Source of the DNA: JAERML01 sp035687895
GTDB lineage: Bacteria > Bacteroidota > Ignavibacteria > UBA10030 > UBA6906
Direction: 5' to 3'
Length of the DNA stretch: 22,416 bases
Assembly: GCA_035687895.1 (NCBI GenBank)
Contig: DASRUE010000293.1
Coordinates: 1-22,416 of the forward strand
Below are positions 14,821-22,416 of this stretch, in pieces (position 1 is the first letter of the stretch; every line of letters begins with the position of its first letter). Under the pieces are notes generated by a model. The model did no database searches. It worked only from the letters and a program-made list of their open reading frames with translations, and was not told the origin of the DNA. The translations under genes and the position numbers were made by a program.

Positions 14821-15641
14821 CAACGCAAGTACATCCATCATGTGAGACGTGCCCGGTTCACAACCTGGGGAACCTCATCAAACTGGGTGTCGACATGAAG
14901 GGTTCGGACTATGTCATTGCACTGGCCGGCAATCCTAACACAGGCAAGAGTACGGTGTTCAATGCGCTGACTGGTCTGCATCAACACACAGGGAATTGGC
15001 CCGGCAAGACAGTGGTCCGGGCAGAAGGGGGATTCTTGTTTGCCGGGAAACGCTACAAAGTTGTTGACCTGCCGGGTGCGTACTCGTTGCTTTCGACCAG
15101 CACTGACGAGGATGTTGCCCGCAACTTCATCCTCTTTGGGCAGCCCGATGTCACGGTGATTGTCGTCGACGCGACACGACTCGAGCGCAATCTCAACCTG
15201 GTATTACAGGTGCTGGAAATAACGGACCGGGCGGTGGTGTGTCTCAACCTGACGGACGAGGCAGAACGGCACGGGATCAGGGTGGACGAACGCCTGCTGA
15301 CAAAGGAATTGGGTGTTCCGGTGATCCCGACTGCTGCCAGGCAGGATATTGGCATACAGGAACTGCTACAGGCAATCAATGATGTGGCGACCGGAGTGTT
15401 TGTTTGTAAGCCATGGCGGATCAAGAGTCGTTCGAGCGCACTGGAACGAGCGATCGATGATCTGGCGACGAAGGTAGCAGCTCAGTTTCCGGGTCTCTCG
15501 AATGCGCGATGGGTTGCGCTCAGGCTTCTTGACGGCGACGCCCGCATCATCGAAGCCGTGAGGTCGGGGGAGCTTGCGGGGCTCTCGCGCACGGAATCTC
15601 AAATTGAACGCGAACCGGTTGGAGAGGGGGCTTTGTCATGA
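14817..15641 (+). CDS. feoB: ferrous iron transport protein B, separate G-protein half
   Basis: The 274-residue cytosolic GTPase and following helical (GDI-like) region of FeoB, as its own gene. G1 is GNPNTGKST (38-46), G3 is DLPG (84-87), G4 is NLTD (144-147) and G5 is near TAARQ at about 171. N-terminal to the GTPase is a C-x2-C-x2-H cluster (C9, C12, H15) that could bind metal. The start overlaps the previous stop by 4 bp (ATGA), and AAAAGGAG lies 9 nt upstream. The stop overlaps the membrane half by 4 bp. Most FeoB proteins are single chains of 650-800 residues, so this is a natural split at the domain boundary. Confidence 0.92.
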   Translation: MTTQVHPSCETCPVHNLGNLIKLGVDMKGSDYVIALAGNPNTGKSTVFNALTGLHQHTGNWPGKTVVRAEGGFLFAGKRYKVVDLPGAYSLLSTSTDEDVARNFILFGQPDVTVIVVDATRLERNLNLVLQVLEITDRAVVCLNLTDEAERHGIRVDERLLTKELGVPVIPTAARQDIGIQELLQAINDVATGVFVCKPWRIKSRSSALERAIDDLATKVAAQFPGLSNARWVALRLLDGDARIIEAVRSGELAGLSRTESQIEREPVGEGALS

Positions 15642-17065
15642 CGTACCGAACAACAAACGAGGGAATCCTTGCGCGGGCCAACGCGCTTCGTTGGGATGTG
15701 GGGGAGAATTTTCATGATGTGTTGATGGAGACGATCTACACGGATGCCGCCCGTATTGCCGATACGACAGTTATCCGTTCCGGAAGACGCCAGAAATTCA
15801 ACTGGGACCGGACGCTCGACCGTCTGTTAACGAGTCGGTGGACGGGCTTCCCGACAATGCTTGTGCTGCTCATGGGTGTGTTCTGGATTACCATCGCGGG
15901 TGCAAACGTACCTTCGGCACTTCTTGCCGATCTCCTGCTCGACACGGTTCATCCTGCGCTGAAGTCTTTCTCGGCAACTCTCGGCGTTCCATGGTGGATC
16001 GACGGGCTTTTGCTGGACGGCGCCTACCTCTCCGCGGGGTGGGTAATCTCCGTAATGCTGCCCCCCATGGCGATCTTCTTTCCGCTGTTTACGCTACTCG
16101 AGGATTTTGGTTACCTGCCGCGTGTGGCATTCAATCTGGACAACCTGTTCCGAAAAGCAGGGGCGCACGGGAAACAAGCACTGACAATGAGCATGGGATA
16201 TGGCTGCAACGCAGCGGGCATTGTTGCGACACGTATCATTGATAGCCCCCGTGAACGACTCATCGCCATCATTACCAACAACTTTGCGCTGTGCAACGGC
16301 CGATGGCCCACACAAATTCTGATCGCATCACTCTTCATTGGAGCGCTTGCACCGCCTGCTCTTGCAGGACTTCTTTCTGCTTCTGCCGTCGTTGCGATCG
16401 CGCTGCTTGGGATCGCCTTGACCTTCCTCACCTCCTGGTTTCTCTCCCGGACGATGTTGAAGGGAGAGGCTTCGTCATTCAGCCTGGAACTGCCGCCGTA
16501 CCGCCCACCCAGAATTCTGCAAACACTATATACTTCGCTGATCGATAGGACGATCATTGTCTTGTGGAGAGCGGTCATCTTTGCTGTACCGGCCGGCGTA
16601 GTGATCTGGTTACTCGCCAACATCCATGTTGCCGACCTGAGCCTTGCCGAGCACATCATGAACCGGCTTAACCCATTCGGCTTCCTGATTGGACTGAACG
16701 GCGTTATACTCCTCGCGTACATTATCGCAATCCCGGCAAACGAGATCGTGATTCCCACGGTGCTCATGCTCACCGTACTAAGCAGCGGAGTGTCTGGTTA
16801 CGGAGAGGGAGCCGGCGTGCTGTTTGAGCTGGAGGATAACATGCAGTATCTGTCCGTGTTTCATGCCGGGGGCTGGTCGTTGCTCACGGCGGTCAACCTG
16901 ATGCTGTTCAGTCTCGTCCACAATCCTTGTTCGACCACGATCTATACAATCTATAAAGAGACGCGAAGCGCAAAATGGACAACGATGGCGGCATTGTTGC
17001 CTGTTGCCATGGGCTTCACACTCTGTTTTTTTGTTGCACAAATCTGGCGGTTGATTGCCGGGTAG
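15638..17065 (+). CDS. feoB: ferrous iron transport protein B, separate membrane half
   Basis: The 475-residue transport domain of FeoB in the inner membrane. About 60 residues of cytoplasmic linker are followed by roughly eight transmembrane segments with two Gate regions. Diagnostic motifs are EDFGYLPRVAF, GYGCNAAGIVATR, NNFALCNGRWP and HNPCSTTIYTIYKET. GYGCNAAG and CNGRWP replace the GFGCNVPA and CSARLP of enterobacterial FeoB but keep the cysteines, suggesting a divergent FeoB subgroup. The start ATG overlaps the GTPase-half stop (ATGA) and has GGAGAGGGGG about 7 nt upstream. An in-frame TGA at 15605 limits any upstream extension. The two halves must associate to form a working transporter. 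Confidence 0.93.
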   Translation: MTYRTTNEGILARANALRWDVGENFHDVLMETIYTDAARIADTTVIRSGRRQKFNWDRTLDRLLTSRWTGFPTMLVLLMGVFWITIAGANVPSALLADLLLDTVHPALKSFSATLGVPWWIDGLLLDGAYLSAGWVISVMLPPMAIFFPLFTLLEDFGYLPRVAFNLDNLFRKAGAHGKQALTMSMGYGCNAAGIVATRIIDSPRERLIAIITNNFALCNGRWPTQILIASLFIGALAPPALAGLLSASAVVAIALLGIALTFLTSWFLSRTMLKGEASSFSLELPPYRPPRILQTLYTSLIDRTIIVLWRAVIFAVPAGVVIWLLANIHVADLSLAEHIMNRLNPFGFLIGLNGVILLAYIIAIPANEIVIPTVLMLTVLSSGVSGYGEGAGVLFELEDNMQYLSVFHAGGWSLLTAVNLMLFSLVHNPCSTTIYTIYKETRSAKWTTMAALLPVAMGFTLCFFVAQIWRLIAG

Positions 17066-17085
17066 TTTCAAGGCGATTCTCGCAA

Positions 17086-17907
17086 ATGAATTACATTACA
17101 TTGCTTGGTTCGGCGATTTTCATGCCGGTGGTCATGCTCGCCCAGGATGTATCGGGGAATGAATTTTCTGAGGCGATCGAGGATAACTCGTTCTTCATTG
17201 AAGAGGCGTTTAATCAGGAGCGGGGAATAGTTCAGCACATCTCCACGTTGATCTACTTTAGGTCTCCGTCTCAGGATCTTATGTATGGGTTGACGCAGGA
17301 GTGGCCCCTCTGGTCGCAAACACACCAGTTGAGTTTCACTATTCCGTATATGTCCTTAGCAGGAGGAACCCTTGCTGGAGTAGGTGATATCCTCATCAAC
17401 TATCGGTATCAGCTGACGGATTCCCGGGCCTGGGCAACTGCTGCTCCCCGCCTCTCGTTCCTGCTGCCGACAGGGAGGAGGGAGGAAGAACTCGGCTCTG
17501 ATGTGGTGGGCCTGCAACTGAACCTGCCGGTTAGCAAACGCCTCTCCGAAGCAGTGATTGCTCACGCCAATGCGGGTGTTACGATATTGCCCGGAGTTGA
17601 TGGGACGGAGCGGTCAGGAGCTCCTGTAGAGAAAACCATTGTTTCATACATTGTGGGAGGAAGCGTGATCCTCCTAGCAGAACAGTGGATCAACTTCCTA
17701 CTGGAAGGAAATGTGGTTTTCCAGGGCAACCTGGTGGATGGTGAGGTAGTACACTCGACGGAACATGTAGTGAGTCCGGGAATCCGGATGGCATTTGACA
17801 TCGGGAGTCTTCAGATTGTACCGGGGCTTGGCATTCCGTTCAGCATTGTCGATGGGGCAACGCAGGCAGGGATGTTCCTTTATCTTTCATTTGAGCACCC
17901 CTTCTAA
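17086..17907 (+). CDS. outer-membrane beta-barrel protein of the feo operon
   Basis: A 273-residue exported protein. A signal peptide is visible (about 1-19, core TLLGSAIFMPVVM, probable cut after LA before QDVSG). Alternating amphipathic strands follow, such as HQLSFTIPYMSLAGGTLAGVGDILINYRYQL and PRLSFLLPTGRREEELGSD, and the chain ends in FEHPF, a terminal aromatic as in BamA-assembled barrels. The pattern resembles the MetA-pathway (Phenol_MetA_deg) transporter-like barrel family, but this is by eye. It starts 20 nt after feoB on the same strand and is probably cotranscribed, suggesting a channel or accessory for metal entry across the outer membrane. An in-frame ATG at 16975 lies inside feoB and is rejected because the signal peptide starts at 17086. 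Confidence 0.72.
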   Translation: MNYITLLGSAIFMPVVMLAQDVSGNEFSEAIEDNSFFIEEAFNQERGIVQHISTLIYFRSPSQDLMYGLTQEWPLWSQTHQLSFTIPYMSLAGGTLAGVGDILINYRYQLTDSRAWATAAPRLSFLLPTGRREEELGSDVVGLQLNLPVSKRLSEAVIAHANAGVTILPGVDGTERSGAPVEKTIVSYIVGGSVILLAEQWINFLLEGNVVFQGNLVDGEVVHSTEHVVSPGIRMAFDIGSLQIVPGLGIPFSIVDGATQAGMFLYLSFEHPF

Positions 17908-18014
17908 GAAACGTCCGACATCGTGCTACCATCCACAGTTGACAAAGCGGCAGGATTTTCCTTCCCTTAACATATCACCAACTACCTTTTTCATCTCCGT
18001 ACCCGTCACTCCCA

Positions 18015-20903
18015 ATGCGCTTGATAACCATGCGCCGACTCATCCTCGTTACCAGTCTTCTCAAACTCATCTCATCAGGTTTTCCTTTCCATTCCATTGA
18101 GTTATACGCGCAAACCTATCCATTCAGACACTATTCCACGGCAAACGGATTGGTACACAGCGACGTCCGGAGTATTTATCAGGATACACGTGGGTACCTC
18201 TGGTTTGGGACCGAAGGAGGTCTGAATCGGTACGATGGCAGCACGTTTCAAGAGTATCTCTCCGGAGGCGCACACAAATCTGCAGTCTACGCAATCCACG
18301 AGAGCGATGATGGAACACTCTGGTTCGGGACATACGGGAATGGTTTGGCGATGGTCCGCCCAAGGGACACGAGCTTCACCTGGCTCACCGAACAGAGTGG
18401 AGCGCTTCCAGGAAACACTGTTACTGCTCTGTTGGAAGATCGTGGACAGAATCTTTGGATTGGTACCGACAATGGCATTTGTGTTTACCGGTCGGACGGC
18501 CGCCAGCAACGGTATCATGATGAGTTCCCGGGTCTGGGTGAAATTTATGGGATTGCGAGAGAGCCGGACGGAACTCTCTGGGTAGCTGCGCACAGCGGGC
18601 TCTTTCGATGCACGATCAACTCAAGTTGGGGACTGACGTCAGCGAAAGTTCTTGACAAATCCACCCGCTCGGTTCTGCTGTGTAAGAACGGGAGTGTGGT
18701 AGCCGGTACTTCAGGTGGTGGCAACGATAGATTCGGGATTGTCTGCAGGGTCACTCCGGCAGGGATCGATACCCTTGTCTCCTACCAGACGGCTGGAAAA
18801 CTTATCAAGGCCGAGAGCTTGTTTGAAGATGCCGACTCTACCCTGTGGGTAGGGACCGGGTACGGAGTCTATCTCTTGCGTGATGGCCGCGTGACCCACC
18901 TCGACACTGACAATGGTCTCTGGGACGAGAACATCTATACTATCACGCAGGATCGCGAAGGAACCATGTGGTTCGGGACGGGGAACGGTGTAATGAAGCT
19001 GGGGACCCCACGATTTCTGAACTATGGGATGAGAGAAGGCCTGAGCAGTTACGTGATACTCGCAATGTTGGAGGATTACAAGAAGAATATTTGGCTTGGC
19101 CTATACAACAGCCTCACACGCCTCGATCTCAACGGCGTTATCACAACATGGGATGAGACCACAGGGCTCGTTCATCACACGGTACGATCCATTGCGGAAG
19201 ATCAGAGTGGACAAATCTGGGTGAGCACTCCGTTGGGTGTGAGCGTTATTTCTTCAACCGGTGTGCACACGACGGGAATTGCAGAACTTGGACAAGGCAT
19301 GGACGTCTGGAATATCTGCCCTGCAAACGACGGTGGCTACTGGTTTGGCGCACATGGTGGACTGTTCAAGGTGAGGAATGAGAAGGTTGTTTCCACCATA
19401 AGTAGCGGGCTTCTCCGTGGTGTTGCTCAGCCCCTCTTGGTCGATCGTTCCGGTACGTTGTGGTTCACCGATAGAGGACCCGGCCTTCGGTTTCTTAAGG
19501 ATGGCAAACTCGATTCTCTCATGGTCAACGACGGGCTCCGACGCATCCATTGTGCATTTGAGGATAGGGTCGGGGTCATCTGGATTGGAAGTGATGGTGG
19601 TTGCACGCGCTTGGTTAACGGCTCGTTGACAACGCCTCCGTTTTCTCACCCTTCTCTTGACAGCAGTGCCGTGTACCTGATAATGCAGGATAGTCTCGAT
19701 CACCTCTGGTTTGGAACGGAACACGGGGCGTTTGAATGGACAGGAACTGTCCTTCATCAGTTTAGCGCTGCGGATGGTATGGCGGCAGACGTAGTACAGG
19801 CCGGGCTCGTTGCAAAAAACGGCGAGGTGTGGTTCGGTACTCGTGGCGGTGTGTCGCGCTTGGACCGCGCTTCACGAGCTCATCGTGTCCCTATCCCAGA
19901 CGTGCTAATAACGTCTGTCTCCGGGAACGATGGTCCCATCGCCGACGCGACTGACATTAACTATGACAATCATTCCCTCGTATTTGCATTCAATGCACTC
20001 AGTTTCGTGAATGAATCCGCAATGCGTTTCCAATGGATGGTACGTGGATTTGACAGGGATTGGCTTTCGCCGCAGTTTCACCGAGAGGTGCGCTACACCA
20101 ATTTGCCACCCGGCGCATATGTGTTTGCAGTTCGAGCAGCAAACAGGAATGGCGAATGGTCGTCCCCGGTGAAATTCCCTTTTGCCATCAGTCCCCCCTT
20201 CTGGCAGAAATGGTGGTTCATCGTCCTTTGTATAGCTGGCGTTGTATCATTGCTGACACTTGCCTACCAGTATCGTGTCAGCCAGCTTTTGAAGATTGAA
20301 CGGATACGGAGGCGTATTGCGGCTGACTTGCACGATGACATCGCCTCCTCACTTGCAAGCGTGGCTATCTACTCAGATGTCATCCAAAAGCAGTTGCCGG
20401 GCGCAACCGGTGAAGTGGGCGAGTTGCTGGTCCGCATCCGCGATTTGTCACGGGAGGTCATGGAAAACATTGGCCTCACAGTGTGGGCAGTCGACCCGCG
20501 GAAGGATCAGCTCGGGGAAGTATTCCAGTACTTTCAACGGTATGCAACCCAGTTGTGCGCAGCCAGGGGTATTGCGTTCCAGGGCCGGATGCCGGAAGGA
20601 GCAAGACCGCTTGCGCTGTCGCCGGACAATCGCAGAACACTCTTCCTCATTCTGAAGGAGGGGCTGAATAACATCGTTCGCCACTCGGGATGTACGACGG
20701 TGGATTTCTCCTGTGCACAGGTCAGCAATACACTGGAATTGACATTGCAGGATAATGGGAAAGGATTCTCGTCCGACTCGGCGCCTCACGGACACGGGCT
20801 ATCCAACATGCTGGCACGCGCCACATCGATAGGGGCGTCGTTGAACATTGAATCTGCACCGGGGAAAGGTACAGTGCTACGACTGAAAATGAGAATGGCA
20901 TAA
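18015..20903 (+). CDS. membrane sensor histidine kinase with double Reg_prop propeller and Y_Y_Y domain
   Basis: A 962-residue sensor. After a signal peptide or anchor (about 1-36) come 14 Reg_prop-type repeats with LWFGT-like cores, from LWFGTEGGLNRY to VWFGTRGGVSRL. Fourteen blades fit two seven-bladed propellers. A Y_Y_Y domain (about 650-730) ends in LPPGAYVFAVRAANRNGEWS. One transmembrane helix lies at about 733-755. The kinase core is a HisKA_3 helix with H773 in ADLHDDIASS, then a HATPase with N box EGLNNIVRHS, DNGKGF and HGLSNM. Unlike Bacteroides hybrid (HTCS) sensors it has no receiver or AraC domain; the regulator is the next gene. The ATG at 18015 is used; 18030 is an alternative and neither has a Shine-Dalgarno. 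The periplasmic ligand is unknown. Confidence 0.93.
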   Translation: MRLITMRRLILVTSLLKLISSGFPFHSIELYAQTYPFRHYSTANGLVHSDVRSIYQDTRGYLWFGTEGGLNRYDGSTFQEYLSGGAHKSAVYAIHESDDGTLWFGTYGNGLAMVRPRDTSFTWLTEQSGALPGNTVTALLEDRGQNLWIGTDNGICVYRSDGRQQRYHDEFPGLGEIYGIAREPDGTLWVAAHSGLFRCTINSSWGLTSAKVLDKSTRSVLLCKNGSVVAGTSGGGNDRFGIVCRVTPAGIDTLVSYQTAGKLIKAESLFEDADSTLWVGTGYGVYLLRDGRVTHLDTDNGLWDENIYTITQDREGTMWFGTGNGVMKLGTPRFLNYGMREGLSSYVILAMLEDYKKNIWLGLYNSLTRLDLNGVITTWDETTGLVHHTVRSIAEDQSGQIWVSTPLGVSVISSTGVHTTGIAELGQGMDVWNICPANDGGYWFGAHGGLFKVRNEKVVSTISSGLLRGVAQPLLVDRSGTLWFTDRGPGLRFLKDGKLDSLMVNDGLRRIHCAFEDRVGVIWIGSDGGCTRLVNGSLTTPPFSHPSLDSSAVYLIMQDSLDHLWFGTEHGAFEWTGTVLHQFSAADGMAADVVQAGLVAKNGEVWFGTRGGVSRLDRASRAHRVPIPDVLITSVSGNDGPIADATDINYDNHSLVFAFNALSFVNESAMRFQWMVRGFDRDWLSPQFHREVRYTNLPPGAYVFAVRAANRNGEWSSPVKFPFAISPPFWQKWWFIVLCIAGVVSLLTLAYQYRVSQLLKIERIRRRIAADLHDDIASSLASVAIYSDVIQKQLPGATGEVGELLVRIRDLSREVMENIGLTVWAVDPRKDQLGEVFQYFQRYATQLCAARGIAFQGRMPEGARPLALSPDNRRTLFLILKEGLNNIVRHSGCTTVDFSCAQVSNTLELTLQDNGKGFSSDSAPHGHGLSNMLARATSIGASLNIESAPGKGTVLRLKMRMA

Positions 20904-20954
20904 GTATGCTATGGATATGAACAGAAGAACTCCCTACGTTTCAAGGGCAGAGAT

Positions 20955-21608
20955 ATGCACAAGGTGAATATGCCGGAAGTCGCTGTAGCAATTGTGGAAG
21001 ACCATCAGGATTTACGTGCCAGTCTTGCGCTCATCCTACGGGCAAGCCCCGGCTATCGGTGCGTTGGCGCCTATGAGCGTTGCGAGACATTGCTGGATGA
21101 TCTTGAATCCATCCAGCCGCATGTCATTCTGATGGATATTGCGTTGCCCGGCATCTCTGGTATTGAGGGGGTCAAGCGCGTAAAGTCCATGAATCTCGAC
21201 GCGAAGATCCTGATGCTGACCATCTATGAGGATGACGCGCACTTGTTCCAGGCGATTTGTGCAGGCGCGAACGGATATCTGCTTAAACGCTCATCACCAC
21301 TGGAAATCCTGCAGGCAATCGATTCGGTGGTGACGGGCGGAGTTCCCATGACGGCGAGTATTGCCGGACAGGTGATTGAAATGTTCCGCGACTTTGCACC
21401 AAAGTCCGCCGAGTGTGAGAATCTGACACCGCGCGAGCACGAACTACTGAAGTCATTGACCGAAGGCCTGGATTATAAGCAGATTGCCGAGCGCCATTTC
21501 ATCAGCATTGACACTGTTCGCGGCCACATCCGCCACATCTACGAAAAGCTGCACGTCCACTCCAAATCTGAAGCCGTTTCCAAAGCCTTGCGGCAGCGTT
21601 TGGTATAA
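20955..21608 (+). CDS. NarL/FixJ-family response regulator
   Basis: A 217-residue DNA-binding regulator paired with the preceding HisKA_3 kinase, whose type normally partners NarL-class regulators. The receiver domain has acidic pair E15/D16, phosphoacceptor D61 in ILMDIALPG, T89 and K111. A LuxR-type helix-turn-helix follows (about 152-215) with LTPREHELLKSL and the recognition region SIDTVRGHIRHIYEKL. The start ATG at 20955 lies 51 nt after the kinase stop. An ATG at 20970 is an alternative, but AAGGTGA would then sit very close to it. Targets are not evident; the secreted repeat protein downstream is a candidate. Confidence 0.93.
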   Translation: MHKVNMPEVAVAIVEDHQDLRASLALILRASPGYRCVGAYERCETLLDDLESIQPHVILMDIALPGISGIEGVKRVKSMNLDAKILMLTIYEDDAHLFQAICAGANGYLLKRSSPLEILQAIDSVVTGGVPMTASIAGQVIEMFRDFAPKSAECENLTPREHELLKSLTEGLDYKQIAERHFISIDTVRGHIRHIYEKLHVHSKSEAVSKALRQRLV

Positions 21609-21771
21609 GTTTCTGCACACCGTTACAGGTCCCTTGCCTCCGCATCTCATCCCCCCAGTCTCACGCCACCCGAGGGAAATAGCATATCGGTGCTATTGTC
21701 GTAGTACGCCCAACCCCTTAGATTTCCATCCAACGCTACATCCACTTCCTTAATTTTCAAGATGGGTCAGC

Positions 21772-22416
21772 ATGCACAGCCATCGGTTTTCGTTAATGAA
21801 GGTCAGCGCCTTCGCTTCTCTGTTTTTCCTCATTCTCTTCAGCGTTCCCCTCGCAGCATTCGCCCAGTCTGGCTGGGTTTCCCGCCAGAGCAACACCCGT
21901 AATGGGTTGCTTGCGATCGACTATTATCCCTCCGACCCACACGAGCTGGTAGCGGTTGGGGGGAACTACGTGATCCGTCGCTCGACTGACAGCGGCATGA
22001 CATGGCATGAGGGGATCGATCCATTCTATTTCTTCGACATTGCCTTCACTGATACAGGCGCGTCCTCTGCGGCAGTGGCAGTTGGCGCTCAAGGGAGAAT
22101 CCTGCGCTCGATAAACAACGGTGCTGCATGGCAGACAAGATCAAGTCCCACAACCCGCACTCTCCACGATGTTGATTTCCCCACGCCGTCCGTGGGCTAT
22201 GCGGTGGGAGACCTTGGGACAGTCATTAAATCGACCGACAACGGATCGGCCTGGACCAGCGGCGGGGTCGTCTCGCCGTTCGATCTTTACGGAGTGTCAT
22301 TTGCCGATTCCAACACTGGAACAGTCGTCGGAGCGAACGGAGCGATCTGGCGTACAACAACCGGCGGCGCGGCGTGGATTGCGCAGAGCAGCGGGACTCC
22401 GCTCAAGCTGAACAGT
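21772..22416 (+). CDS. secreted YCF48/BNR-type repeat protein, C-terminus cut by window edge
   Basis: An open frame of 215 codons runs from the ATG at 21772 to the window end without a stop. It begins with a clear signal peptide (hydrophobic core ASLFFLILFSVPLAAF, likely cut after AFA). Beta-propeller repeats follow, with recurring patterns such as VAVGGNYVIRRSTDSGMTW, GAQGRILRSINNGAAW, GYAVGDLGTVIKSTDNGSAW and GTVVGANGAIWRTTTGGAAW. This S/T-x-N/D-x-G-x-x-W pattern is typical of YCF48/Hcf136-like and sialidase-type (BNR) repeats. In FCB bacteria such proteins often end in a type IX secretion signal, but that end is outside the window. No Shine-Dalgarno is seen. Function unknown; extracellular or cell-surface location is likely. 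Confidence 0.85.
   Translation, partial: MHSHRFSLMKVSAFASLFFLILFSVPLAAFAQSGWVSRQSNTRNGLLAIDYYPSDPHELVAVGGNYVIRRSTDSGMTWHEGIDPFYFFDIAFTDTGASSAAVAVGAQGRILRSINNGAAWQTRSSPTTRTLHDVDFPTPSVGYAVGDLGTVIKSTDNGSAWTSGGVVSPFDLYGVSFADSNTGTVVGANGAIWRTTTGGAAWIAQSSGTPLKLNS

Noticed and set aside
15600..15660. feoB split as a sequencing frameshift
   Set aside because: The break is at the natural domain boundary, the overlap is a typical ATGA coupling junction, and the second gene has its own Shine-Dalgarno.
17939..17973. TTGACA as a promoter for the propeller kinase
   Set aside because: The only -10-like hexamer, TAACAT, is 23 bp away, and nothing suitable lies at 16-18 bp.
1..22416. CRISPR arrays, insertion sequences, prophage genes or att sites
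   Set aside because: No regularly spaced repeats, transposase or integrase motifs, or paired terminal repeats were seen. The tRNA-Leu fragments are not accompanied by an integrase.

Overview
The window is ordinary chromosomal DNA from a moderately GC-rich Gram-negative bacterium. The best fit is the Bacteroidota/Chlorobiota/Ignavibacteriota (FCB) assemblage, probably an Ignavibacteria- or Kapabacteria-like lineage. This is an inference from gene content: a periplasmic Reg_prop/Y_Y_Y sensor kinase, a secreted YCF48-type repeat protein, an outer-membrane beta-barrel, a DtxR/FeoA/FeoB cluster with split FeoB, and mixed use of Shine-Dalgarno sites with several GTG starts. No phage, insertion sequence or CRISPR array is visible.

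Region 1 (1-3255, minus strand) is a protein quality-control operon, tig-clpP-clpX, with clpX running off the left edge. A tRNA-Leu(UAG) lies immediately upstream. This tRNA is flanked by two fragments of a second tRNA-Leu: a 5' piece on one side and a 3' piece on the other, whose acceptor-stem halves are exactly complementary.

Region 2 (3523-9345) holds polyphosphate kinase ppk1 on the plus strand, converging on a soluble cNMP-binding/GAF histidine kinase on the minus strand. Divergent from the kinase is a two-gene ABC-2 type exporter (BcrA-like ATPase plus six-helix permease), possibly sharing a symmetrical -10 element. Region 3 (9452-12704) has an M24 Xaa-Pro-type peptidase, a POT-family peptide transporter and a small LolA/RseB-like exported protein. 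Peptide import and intracellular prolyl-peptide cleavage are a plausible joint role.

Region 4 (13032-17907) is the most interesting part: a compact metal-ion operon behind a perfect 20-bp palindrome. In order it encodes (a) a soluble DtxR/MntR-family repressor; (b) a membrane-anchored paralogue of that repressor fused to two FeoA-like domains, which keeps all the metal ligands but appears to have lost the DNA-recognition helix; (c) the FeoB G-protein half; (d) the FeoB membrane half; and (e) an outer-membrane beta-barrel. The middle three genes overlap by 4 bp. I read it as a self-regulated ferrous iron (or manganese) uptake system in which the membrane-tethered FeoA protein could sense metal and gate FeoB directly.

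Region 5 (18015-22416) has a two-component pair, a kinase with 14 propeller blades and a NarL-type response regulator. It is followed by the start of a secreted YCF48/BNR-repeat protein that runs off the right edge.
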